Part shown: positions 40,629-47,802 of the stretch, piece by piece
Position numbering within the stretch: position 1 is the stretch's first letter
Layout of the letters: each line of letters opens with the position of its first letter
From: an uncultured Collinsella sp.
Lineage (GTDB): Bacteria > Actinomycetota > Coriobacteriia > Coriobacteriales > Coriobacteriaceae
Reading direction: 5' to 3'
DNA: 47,802 nucleotides
Assembly: GCA_900757205.1 (NCBI GenBank)
Contig: CAAENA010000059.1
Location: 1-47,802 of the forward strand
Program-made: the position numbers and the translations under genes
The notes under the pieces: generated by a model
The model's database searches: none
What the model was told of the DNA's origin: nothing
The model's input: only the letters and a program-made list of their open reading frames with translations

Positions 40629-41984
40629 TTAATACACGCGATCGTTGAGCGTGCTCCAGAGCTTCTTGGACTCGGCCATGGTCCACGCGTTGATCTTGTC
40701 CTCATCAATCCCAACGAACTCACGATCCTTATACAGGACGCGGCCGTTGATGATGGTAGTGCGGCAGTTTTTGCCCATCATGCCAAAGAGCATGTGGCCG
40801 TCGATGTTCTCCTCGCTCAGCGGCGTAAAGGGCTTGTAGTCCATGACGATGACGTCGGCGGCAGCGCCGGCCTCGAGCACGCCGAGCTTGCGATCGAAGT
40901 ACTTGCTCGCCATCTTGGCGTTGTTCTCGAACAGCATCGTCATGGCCTCGCACCAGCCCACGTTGGGCATGGCGGCGTTGTGGCGCTGAATGATCAGAAA
41001 GACCTTGAGGCTCTCGAGCATGTCGTGGGTGTAGGCGTCGGTGCCCATGCACACGGGGATGCCGCGGCGGAAGAACTCGAGCACGGGGGCGCAGCCCACG
41101 GCGTTGCCCATATTGGATTCGGGGTTGTTGACCAGCCAGGTGCCGGACTCCTTGACGATGTCCATCTCGGCGGGCGTCACGTGGATGCAGTGGCCGAGCA
41201 TGGTGTCGGGACCCAGCAGGTTGTGCTGCAGCAGGCGCTCGACGGGGCTGATGCCACCGCGGTTGAGGCGGGAGTCCCACACGTCATTCATGCCCTCGCA
41301 CACATGGATGTGGAAGCCGGTCAGGCCGTTGTTGGCCTCGGCCATCTTATCCATGGTCTCGTCCGACAGCGTAAAGGTGGCGTGACCGCCAAACATGGCG
41401 GCGATCATGTGGTTGTCGTTATCGCGACGCTCCTTGGCGGCCCACTGGGCAAACTCGGCGTTCTCGGCAATGGCCTGGTCGCATTTTTCCTGACCGCGGC
41501 GGTCGGAGACCTCGTAGCACAGGCACGAACGCATGCCCAGCTCCTGAGCTGCATCCTTAATGGTAAAGAGGCTTCCCGGGATTTCGCAGAAGCTCGCATG
41601 GTGATCGAAGATCGTGGTGACGCCATCGCGGATGGAGTCAAGAATCGTGGCATAGGCGCTGGCCTTGGTGCCGTCGAGCGTCAGGTTGTCGTCGATCTTC
41701 CACCACTGCTGCTCAAGATTCTCCAGGAAGTTGGTGGGGTTGCAGCCCTTAATGGCAAGGCCGCGGGCCAGACCCGAGTAGATGTGGGTGTGGCAATTGA
41801 TGAGTCCTGGCATGATGAGGTTGCCCTGGGCGTCGACGTACTCGGCATCCGGGTACTTGGCCTTGAACTCGCACTCGGGGCCCACTTCGACGATCGTATC
41901 TCCGTCAATGGCGACCGCACCGTTGGGAATGAACGGGGTCTGAGCGTTGCGAGTAAAGACGGAACCGTTAGCGACCAGAAGCAT
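40629..41984 (-). CDS. ssnA: Putative aminohydrolase SsnA
   Basis: Amidohydrolase-superfamily protein of 451 residues related to guanine deaminase and chlorohydrolases. Metal ligands: His 65 and His 67 in NCHTHIYSG, His in FHIHVCEG, His in LGHCIH, and Asp in MGTDAY. The ATG at 41984 has AAGGGAG 5 bases upstream. It lies between the permease and ygfK. In purine clusters SsnA is thought to hydrolyse a reduced purine or its amino group; the substrate is inference. Confidence 0.94.
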   Translation of the reverse strand: MLLVANGSVFTRNAQTPFIPNGAVAIDGDTIVEVGPECEFKAKYPDAEYVDAQGNLIMPGLINCHTHIYSGLARGLAIKGCNPTNFLENLEQQWWKIDDNLTLDGTKASAYATILDSIRDGVTTIFDHHASFCEIPGSLFTIKDAAQELGMRSCLCYEVSDRRGQEKCDQAIAENAEFAQWAAKERRDNDNHMIAAMFGGHATFTLSDETMDKMAEANNGLTGFHIHVCEGMNDVWDSRLNRGGISPVERLLQHNLLGPDTMLGHCIHVTPAEMDIVKESGTWLVNNPESNMGNAVGCAPVLEFFRRGIPVCMGTDAYTHDMLESLKVFLIIQRHNAAMPNVGWCEAMTMLFENNAKMASKYFDRKLGVLEAGAAADVIVMDYKPFTPLSEENIDGHMLFGMMGKNCRTTIINGRVLYKDREFVGIDEDKINAWTMAESKKLWSTLNDRVY

Positions 41985-42131
41985 GAATGCTCCCTTCAAC
42001 ATCAGGGGCGGGGTTTGACACCTCTGACATGGCGGAGTGCGAAGCGCCGGCCTACACCGGAAACGGGCCCTCTCCCGTCAACGCTTCACCAAAGGGACAA
42101 ACCCTTTGAAGTGCGGCTTGGCGCCGCATGG

Positions 42132-42163
42132 CGTCGGCGGACGAGGCGATGCGCCCGCCGACG
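42132..42163 (-). other. 9-bp hairpin between permease and ssnA
   Basis: Stem 42132-42140 pairs with 42155-42163, just downstream of the permease stop. No T-run follows. Like the hairpin before ygfK, it is an intra-operon GC-rich structure. Confidence 0.5.
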
Positions 42164-42179
42164 AATAGCACCGAATTGG

Positions 42180-43574
42180 TTACTTCTTGCTCTCGGGCAA
42201 GACCAGATCCACGGCAGCGTCCTTGGCAGCATCGATGTGCTGAGCCACGACCGGCGTCTGCGGAAGGATCAGGTTAAGGACAATGGCCATGATGGCGGTG
42301 GGGGTTACGGCATTGGAGCCGATGACGGTGGACACCCAGGCGGGCATACCCTCGCCGGCAAGGCAACCGCTGGCCATCCAGATACCCAGGCCAAAGACGA
42401 CGGAGGTGCCGACGATGGTGGTAGTGCGCTGCGTGAGGCCCTCGCGGGTGAACATGCGCACGCCGTTCATGGTGATGGTGCCAAAGACGCCGACGGTCGC
42501 GCCGCCGATAACGGGCTGCGGGATAGCGGAAAGGACGGCAGAGAGCTGCGGGAACAGACCGGCGATGGCAAAGACGGCCGCGATGATCACAAAGACCCAC
42601 TTGTTGACGACCTTGTTGGAGCAGATGATGCCCACGTTCTGGCCAAGGGCGCTGGTGGGAAGACCGCCCAGCAGGCCGCCGACCATAGAGGTGAGGCCCT
42701 GGGACACGATAGCGCCGGAGAGCTCGCGCTCGGTGGGCATACGGTCGATGGAGCCCAGGCAGGCGGCGGAGACGTCACCGATAACCTGGATGGCAACCAT
42801 GGGGAACACGACAGCGAGGGTAATGCAGACTTCGGGATCAAACTCGAGCGCGTAGGGCATGAGCTTGGGAAGGGCGAAGACCTGAGCGGTGGCGACGCTG
42901 GAGAAGTCGATCATGCCAAAGGGGATGGAGACGATCATGCCAACGATCATGCCAAAGAACACGGATCCCAGCTTGAGCGTGCCCTTGCCAAAGTTGGCGA
43001 GCGCAAAGACCACGGCGAAGGTGATAAGAGCGACGCACCAGGCCTGCGGGGTGCCCCATAGCGGCGTACCCATACCGCCGGCCATATACTTGACGGCCGT
43101 GGGATAGAGAGAGACGCCAATGGAGAAGATGACCGTACCGGTCACGACGGGCGGGAACAGCCACTTGATCTTGCTGTAGGCCAGACCAAAGAGGACCGCG
43201 ACGGCGCCGCCGACGATCTCGCCGCCCAGCAGCGCACCAAAGCTAAAGCCCGAGGCACCCATGGCCTGCAGAGCCGGCAGGAACGCGAACGAAACGCCCA
43301 TGACGATGGGCAGGCCGCCGCCGATGCGACGGAAGGGAGCGAAGGCCTGAAGGGCCGTGTCGATTGCCGAAAGAATGAGCGCGACCTGTATGATGTCGGT
43401 GCTCTGCTGGCTATTAAAGCCGTAGACGCCGGCCATGATGACAGCCGGGGTGATGATGCCGGCAAACGATGCCAGTACGTGCTGAAGGGCACACGGGATC
43501 ATTTCCTTAACGGGAGGCATGCCTTCACGAGTGAACAGGGCTTCAGTGCCGTTCTTAACCGTCTCCTGGGTCAT
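42180..43574 (-). CDS. NCS2 (NAT) family purine permease
   Basis: Membrane permease of 464 residues with 12-14 hydrophobic segments. The family signature at residues 312-321 (QNVGIICSNK) again has Asn in place of the common Thr, as in the first permease. TM8 carries IGDVSAACL with an Asp. The ATG at 43574 has GGTGG 4 bases upstream; the longer open frame runs into the promoter. It heads the operon with ssnA, ygfK, the polyferredoxin and xdhD, so it probably imports the purine these enzymes degrade (urate or xanthine). A Fur-like box overlaps its candidate promoter. Confidence 0.9.
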   Translation of the reverse strand: MTQETVKNGTEALFTREGMPPVKEMIPCALQHVLASFAGIITPAVIMAGVYGFNSQQSTDIIQVALILSAIDTALQAFAPFRRIGGGLPIVMGVSFAFLPALQAMGASGFSFGALLGGEIVGGAVAVLFGLAYSKIKWLFPPVVTGTVIFSIGVSLYPTAVKYMAGGMGTPLWGTPQAWCVALITFAVVFALANFGKGTLKLGSVFFGMIVGMIVSIPFGMIDFSSVATAQVFALPKLMPYALEFDPEVCITLAVVFPMVAIQVIGDVSAACLGSIDRMPTERELSGAIVSQGLTSMVGGLLGGLPTSALGQNVGIICSNKVVNKWVFVIIAAVFAIAGLFPQLSAVLSAIPQPVIGGATVGVFGTITMNGVRMFTREGLTQRTTTIVGTSVVFGLGIWMASGCLAGEGMPAWVSTVIGSNAVTPTAIMAIVLNLILPQTPVVAQHIDAAKDAAVDLVLPESKK

Positions 43575-43661
43575 TTGACCACCAATCCTCGAAATAGTTG
43601 TTTTCGCATCTAACGCTCTATTGTGACGCAGTGCGGGGTTGAGGTTGTGCCTTCGTTGCAT

Positions 43662-43690
43662 ATCGTATTAAAGATGATTCTCATTCTCAA
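43662..43690 (-). promoter_or_regulatory. Candidate promoter of the permease operon with a Fur-like box
   Basis: On the - strand TTGAGA (43685-43690), a 17-bp spacer and TACGAT (43662-43667) form a plausible promoter about 90 bases before the permease ATG. The spacer and -35 contain GAGAATGAGAATCATC (43673-43688), close to the classical Fur box built from GATAAT repeats. Confidence 0.55.
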
Positions 43691-43926
43691 TAATAATTTT
43701 TTGTTATCAGACTATTCTTCAGCTGAGATAATGCATTTCCGCAGGTCAGGAAAGTGTCTGTTCAAAATAACATCTAACTTTTCTTTTGGTCGACCGTTTA
43801 CCGCCAAATACCTACCGCTCATCTGTATTACGCAATGTACCTGCGAATATGTGAGTCAATAGACACCGTGTTACCATGAGAAAAAATTGTTATGATCATT
43901 TCCGATTTCACCCAAAGGAGTTGCCC

Positions 43927-44583
43927 GTGAACGAGACCGTACGTCGCTTTTTGCCGATGGTCGATTTTCTGGAGCAGATACTCGGCAAAAACAGCGAAAT
44001 CGTGCTGCACGATTTCTCGGATCCCGACCACGCCATCGTCGATATTCGCAACGGCATCGTGAGCGGCCGCAAGGTCGGCGGTCCCGCCACCGATCTGGCA
44101 CTCAAGATCATGCACGACGCCAAGTATCGCGACCTGCCGTTTATTACGGGCTACGAGGGGCGCGGTGCCGGCGGCAAGACGCTGGAGTCAGCGACGTACT
44201 TTATCCGCGAGGATGACGAGATCGTCGGTATGCTCTGCGTCAACACCGACCTCTCGACCGTACGCTCCATCAACGCCATGGCGCAGCAGCTCATGGCGTG
44301 CTTCGACGCGGCGCCGACGCGCACGGAGCCCGCGTCTATCGAGGTCGAAAGCCTTTCGGAGTCTACACAGGAGCTCATCGACCGCAGTATTTCCGAGTTG
44401 CTGAGCGCGCGCGGGCTGGATGTAGCGTCGCTTGGTCAGAGCGACCGCGTGGACGTCATTCGCCACCTTAACGGCAACGGTGTATTTATGCTCAAGGGCG
44501 CTGTTGCCTGCGCTGCCGCCGCACTGGGTATCTCGGAGCCCAGCGTCTACCGCTACCTGCAAAAAGTTCGCAAGGAGGGCTAA
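43927..44583 (+). CDS. YheO-like PAS and helix-turn-helix transcriptional regulator
   Basis: From GTG 43927 (AAGGAG 6 bases upstream) the product has 218 residues; an upstream ATG at 43876 lacks a site and adds unconserved residues. The YheO-like PAS domain covers about 1-110 (SEIVLHDFSDPDHAIVDIRNG; SATYFIREDDEIVGMLCVNTD). The C-terminal helix-turn-helix covers about 150-215 (GVFMLKGAVACAAAALGISEPSVYRYLQKV). It is divergent from the permease operon, mirroring the other regulator next to ygeX, and probably controls that operon in response to a purine signal (inference). Confidence 0.88.
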   Translation: MNETVRRFLPMVDFLEQILGKNSEIVLHDFSDPDHAIVDIRNGIVSGRKVGGPATDLALKIMHDAKYRDLPFITGYEGRGAGGKTLESATYFIREDDEIVGMLCVNTDLSTVRSINAMAQQLMACFDAAPTRTEPASIEVESLSESTQELIDRSISELLSARGLDVASLGQSDRVDVIRHLNGNGVFMLKGAVACAAAALGISEPSVYRYLQKVRKEG

Positions 44584-44627
44584 CGAGCAAAATGGAGCGC
44601 GGCTCCACAAGCGATCCGTCACTTGAC

Positions 44628-44665
44628 AAAAGACCCTGCAGTTCACACGCGCTGCAGGGTCTTTT
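44628..44665. terminator. Bidirectional terminator between the regulator and ridA
   Basis: A perfect 14-bp stem (44628-44641 with 44652-44665) ends in T-runs on both strands. It serves the + strand regulator and the convergent ridA. Confidence 0.95.
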
Positions 44666-44695
44666 TGCATGTCATGTTTAGTTGTGGTCAACGCC

Positions 44696-45073
44696 TTAGA
44701 GAGCGGCGACGACCTCGATCTCGACCAGACCGCCAGCCGGAAGAGCGGCAACCTGGAAAGCGCTGCGCGCGGGGAACGGGGCCTCGAACTTGGAGGCGTA
44801 GATCTCGTTTACGGCAGCGAAGTCGGCAATGTCAGCCAGGTAGACTGTGGTCTTGACGACATCGGCAAAGGTGGCGCCGGCAGCGGTCAGCAGGGCCTCG
44901 ACGTTAGCAAGGGACTGCTTGGCCTGGGCCTCGACGCCCTCGGGCATCTTGCCAGTTGCGGGATCGATGCCCAGCTGGCCGGACAGGAACACCATGTTGC
45001 CGGTCTGGATACCAGGGGAATACGGGCCGATGGCTGCGGGTGCGTTATCGGAAGACACGACGGTCTTGCTCAT
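44696..45073 (-). CDS. ridA: RidA family enamine/imine deaminase
   Basis: Hydrolyses reactive enamines and imines such as 2-aminoacrylate to keto acid and ammonia. The product has 125 residues, the normal length. Conserved features: SGQLGIDP near 31, the catalytic Arg 103 in PARSAFQV, and Glu 118/120 in VEIEVVA. AAGGAG precedes ATG 45073. Placement beside the purine cluster is meaningful because YgeX produces 2-aminoacrylate, although RidA genes also occur elsewhere as general housekeeping. Confidence 0.95.
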   Translation of the reverse strand: MSKTVVSSDNAPAAIGPYSPGIQTGNMVFLSGQLGIDPATGKMPEGVEAQAKQSLANVEALLTAAGATFADVVKTTVYLADIADFAAVNEIYASKFEAPFPARSAFQVAALPAGGLVEIEVVAAL

Positions 45074-45371
45074 GTTTTTCTCCTTACAAGTAAAAGGGAA
45101 CGGGAGCGCGGCGTTCACACCGGGAGGCACAGTTCGGTCTGAACACCGCGCTTGATTGGGATAGTACTCAAGGTTTCCGCGCGATGCAAGATTATTATCA
45201 CGTTGCGAGAATATTTTATCGCCCAACGGTTTCCCCGGACCGCTGAACGGTTCTCATGTGAAGCAGCCAGTCCAAGCTGCTGAAGACTTTATCCCGCTTA
45301 GAGCACGGGCATCGCCTGCCGCGACGGCACCACTATACTTTTGATTATCTGAGCATTTTGAAAGGCAGGAT

Positions 45372-47802
45372 ATGACCGCAACCGCCAGTCGAACCACCAA
45401 CCGCAGACCCGAGCTTTTGGCGCCCGCCGGAGGGCCCGAGCCCTTTGCCGCCGCACTCGCCGCCGGGGCAGACGCCATCTACTGCGGCATGGGCAGCTTC
45501 AACGCCCGCCGCAAGGCCACCAACTTTACCGACGAGGCCTTTGAGCAGGCCTGCCGCACCGCGCATCTGGCCGGCTCGCGCGTCTACGTCACGGTCAACA
45601 TCGTCATCAAGGAATCCGAGATGAGCGATGCGCTGCAGCTCATCCATCGCTGCTCCACGCTGGGCGCCGACGCCTTCATCATCCAGGACTGGGGCCTGTT
45701 CTTTGAGGTCAAGCGCACGATGCCCAGCATCGAGACGCATATCTCGACCCAGGCGAACATCCACGACGACCGCGGAACCCTTTGGTGCCGCGAGCAGGGC
45801 GCCGACCGCGTGACCCTCTCGCGCGAGCTTTCCATCGACGAGATTGCCGCCATTCACGATGCCGCTCCCGATGTGGACCTTGAGGTCTTTAGCCATGGCG
45901 CCATCTGCTTTTGCTACTCGGGCCTGTGTCTGCTTTCGAGCTTTGCCATGGCGGGACGATCGGCCAACCGTGGCATGTGCGCCCAGCCCTGCCGCTTGCC
46001 CTACGAGCTGATCGACGAGAACGGTCGCTCGCTCTCCCCTGCCGGTCGCGAGCGCGCGCTGTGCCCGCGTGACACCAACACCTCGCAGCTTGTTCGCCGT
46101 CTGTATGACGCCGGCGCCGCGTCGCTCAAGCTCGAGGGCCGCATGAAGGCGCCCGATTACGTGTACTCCATCGTTGATGTGTATCGTCATCAGATTGACG
46201 ATATGCTGGCCGATGTTTCGACCTCTAAGGACGAGGAAGCCGCCCGCCAGCGCCAGCTCAAGCGCTGCTTTAACCGAGACTTTACGCACGCCTATCAGGA
46301 CGGCACCTCGGGCGACGAGATGATGAGTTACGAGCGCTCCAACAACCGCGGCCAGATCGTGGGCACGGTGCTGGGCAGCCGCCCGGCCAACCGCGATGTG
46401 CGCGGCCTCAAGCCCGACGACCGCCGTCGCCGCGCCGCCATCGCCCGCATTGAGCTGTTTGAGCCCGTGGGCAAGGGCGACCTGCTGGAGCTTCGCCACG
46501 ATAACGAGTTTGACCAGTTCCTGACCACCATTGCCGCCGATGATGCCGCTGCCGGCGATGTTATCGAGTGTCGCGTGCCCCGTAGCATGCCCGACGGCTG
46601 CCGCGTCCGCGTGATTCGCAGCCAGCGTGCCATCGACGCCGCCGGCGCCGCGCTCAAGCGCGATGTGCTGCGCCGCCGCGCTGTTGATGTGTCCGTCGTG
46701 GCGCGCCTGGGCAAGCCGTTTACTGTCACACTCACCTGCTGTGACGACCCCGCGCTCACCGCCACCGCCACAGGCTTCACCGTCGAGGCCGCCAAGACCC
46801 GCGCCGTCGAGGCATCCGATCTGGTTGAGCACGTCGGGCGCATGGGCTCCTCTCCCTTTGAGGCCGCGAGCTTTGACGTGGCCCTCGACGAGAGTTGCGG
46901 CATGGGCTTTTCCGCCGTGCACAAGGTGCGCGCCGCCGCTTGTAAGGCGCTGGAAGAGGCCATTCTGGCACCGTACGAGGAGCGCGCCCGCACGCTCGAG
47001 CTACCGGCGATTGTCACCAATGATTCCCGCCCCGCGCCCGAGCACTACCGCGATGAGCCGCAGATCTGCGCTACCGTCACCTCGCTCGAGGCCGCCGAGG
47101 CCGCTCGCGCCGAGGGTGCAATGCGCATCTACATGACCACCGACGCACTCGATGCGGCCGAACTCTCCCCCGCCGATGCGTTTGAGCAGGGCATCGTACC
47201 CATACTCGACGAGGTCTGCCGCGCCGTTGACCACGTTCGCGTTGACCCGTGGGTTGTTGCCGGCGCCACGGTCGCTATCGGCAATATATCCGAGCTTGCC
47301 CTGGCCGCCCAAGTTGGTGCCACGGCGGAGGTCCGCTCTTGCCTGCCCGTGCACAACACCCCTTGCATGGAGGCACTTGCCGAGCGCGGAGCCGGCGCGT
47401 TTTGGCTCTCCCCCGAGATCACGCTCGACGAGATTATCTCGCTTGGCGCCGCCGCGCCCGCGGTCCTGGGCATCACCGTTTTCGGCCGCCCGCGCGTTAT
47501 GACGAGCGAGCACTGCATCCTGCAGGTGGCCAATGGCTGCATCCACGATTGCGCCAACTGCCGCCTGCGCGCCCGCAAGCTGTCGCTCAAGAATATCGAC
47601 GGCAAGGTCATGCCGGTGCGTACCGACATCCACGGCCGCTCGCGCCTGTACGATGCCTACCCCATCGACCTTACGCCGCAGGTACCACAGCTGCTCGATG
47701 CCGGTGTGCGCCGTCTTATGGTGGACGGCACGCTGCTCGAGACGGATGAGGTGGGCCGCGCCGTCGCTCGCGTCCGCCGCGCCGTCGAGGCAGCGCAAGC
47801 CG
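45372..47802 (+). CDS. Peptidase U32 family protein (partial, runs off the window)
   Basis: Open from ATG 45372 (AAAGGCAGGA upstream) to the window end, 810 codons without a stop. The N-terminal half is U32-like: PELLAPAGGPEPFAAALAAGADAIYCG near 13, then the family signature around 175-200 (EVFSHGAICFCYSGLCLLSSF) and NRGMCAQPCRLPYEL. A middle domain (about 370-530) and a second catalytic-like part near 715 (VANGCIHDCANCRLRARKL) follow, as in the long U32 proteins with DUF3656. U32 proteins include collagenase-like peptidases and tRNA/23S rRNA hydroxylation factors (TrhP/RlhA); the long form resembles RlhA. The Cys residues fit an iron-sulfur cluster. Confidence 0.9.
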   Translation, partial: MTATASRTTNRRPELLAPAGGPEPFAAALAAGADAIYCGMGSFNARRKATNFTDEAFEQACRTAHLAGSRVYVTVNIVIKESEMSDALQLIHRCSTLGADAFIIQDWGLFFEVKRTMPSIETHISTQANIHDDRGTLWCREQGADRVTLSRELSIDEIAAIHDAAPDVDLEVFSHGAICFCYSGLCLLSSFAMAGRSANRGMCAQPCRLPYELIDENGRSLSPAGRERALCPRDTNTSQLVRRLYDAGAASLKLEGRMKAPDYVYSIVDVYRHQIDDMLADVSTSKDEEAARQRQLKRCFNRDFTHAYQDGTSGDEMMSYERSNNRGQIVGTVLGSRPANRDVRGLKPDDRRRRAAIARIELFEPVGKGDLLELRHDNEFDQFLTTIAADDAAAGDVIECRVPRSMPDGCRVRVIRSQRAIDAAGAALKRDVLRRRAVDVSVVARLGKPFTVTLTCCDDPALTATATGFTVEAAKTRAVEASDLVEHVGRMGSSPFEAASFDVALDESCGMGFSAVHKVRAAACKALEEAILAPYEERARTLELPAIVTNDSRPAPEHYRDEPQICATVTSLEAAEAARAEGAMRIYMTTDALDAAELSPADAFEQGIVPILDEVCRAVDHVRVDPWVVAGATVAIGNISELALAAQVGATAEVRSCLPVHNTPCMEALAERGAGAFWLSPEITLDEIISLGAAAPAVLGITVFGRPRVMTSEHCILQVANGCIHDCANCRLRARKLSLKNIDGKVMPVRTDIHGRSRLYDAYPIDLTPQVPQLLDAGVRRLMVDGTLLETDEVGRAVARVRRAVEAAQA

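Noticed and set aside
40083..43061. 992-codon + strand open frame opposite ygfK, ssnA and the permease
   Set aside because: Shadow of conserved genes; composition rich in His/Gly/Asp/Val with no domain.

Overview
The window looks like a chromosome segment of a Gram-positive gut actinobacterium of the class Coriobacteriia, most likely Collinsella or a close relative. This is inferred from the high GC content, the actinobacterial zinc-type S14, the LAxTG-type surface anchor and the purine-degradation gene set. No rRNA, tRNA or CRISPR locus was seen.

Layout. (1) 1-2.9 kb: the Thr-Pro tail of a + strand protein, then argR, a family-2 glycosyltransferase and truA on the - strand. (2) 2.9-12.7 kb, all - strand: a long ribosomal operon reading rplE-rpsN-rpsH-rplF-rplR-rpsE-rpmD-rplO-secY-adk-map-infA-rpmJ-rpsM-rpsK-rpsD-rpoA-rplQ. 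The usual upstream partners (rplX, rplN and the S10 block) are absent, and rplE starts behind its own candidate promoter. (3) 13-24.5 kb: first half of a selenium-dependent purine/urate degradation cluster. It holds a nucleobase permease, xdhC and yqeB (-), yqeC (+), mocA-hydA (-), ygeX-ygeY-ygeW (-) and a divergent YheO-like regulator (+). (4) 24.6-34.1 kb: an accessory island with an anchored Pro/Ala-rich protein, two unrecognised proteins, a repeat-containing wall-anchored surface protein, a frameshifted DnaQ-type exonuclease, a truncated DUF4143 protein, a DUF559/AbiEi-like nuclease-fold gene and three families of regularly spaced DNA repeats. (5) 34.1-44.6 kb: second half of the purine cluster, read on the - strand as permease-ssnA-ygfK-polyferredoxin-xdhD, with a second divergent YheO-like regulator. 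(6) 44.6-47.8 kb: ridA (-) and a U32 peptidase gene (+) running off the window.

How the genes work together. Two NCS2 permeases would bring in xanthine, urate or related purines. XdhD is a molybdenum hydroxylase matured by XdhC, YqeB, YqeC and MocA. It would exchange electrons with YgfK through the polyferredoxin. SsnA and HydA open the rings. YgeW, YgeY and YgeX take the carbamoylated C3 product through 2,3-diaminopropionate to pyruvate and ammonia, and RidA can clear the aminoacrylate intermediate. This gene set is known from gut anaerobes that degrade purines; the order of steps given here is inference.

The least explained material is in the island. Two arrays of 46-bp hairpins at a strict 61/62-bp period flank the nuclease-like gene, with compensatory changes in their stems. 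There is also a five-copy 23-bp iteron-like array and a three-copy 33-bp array.
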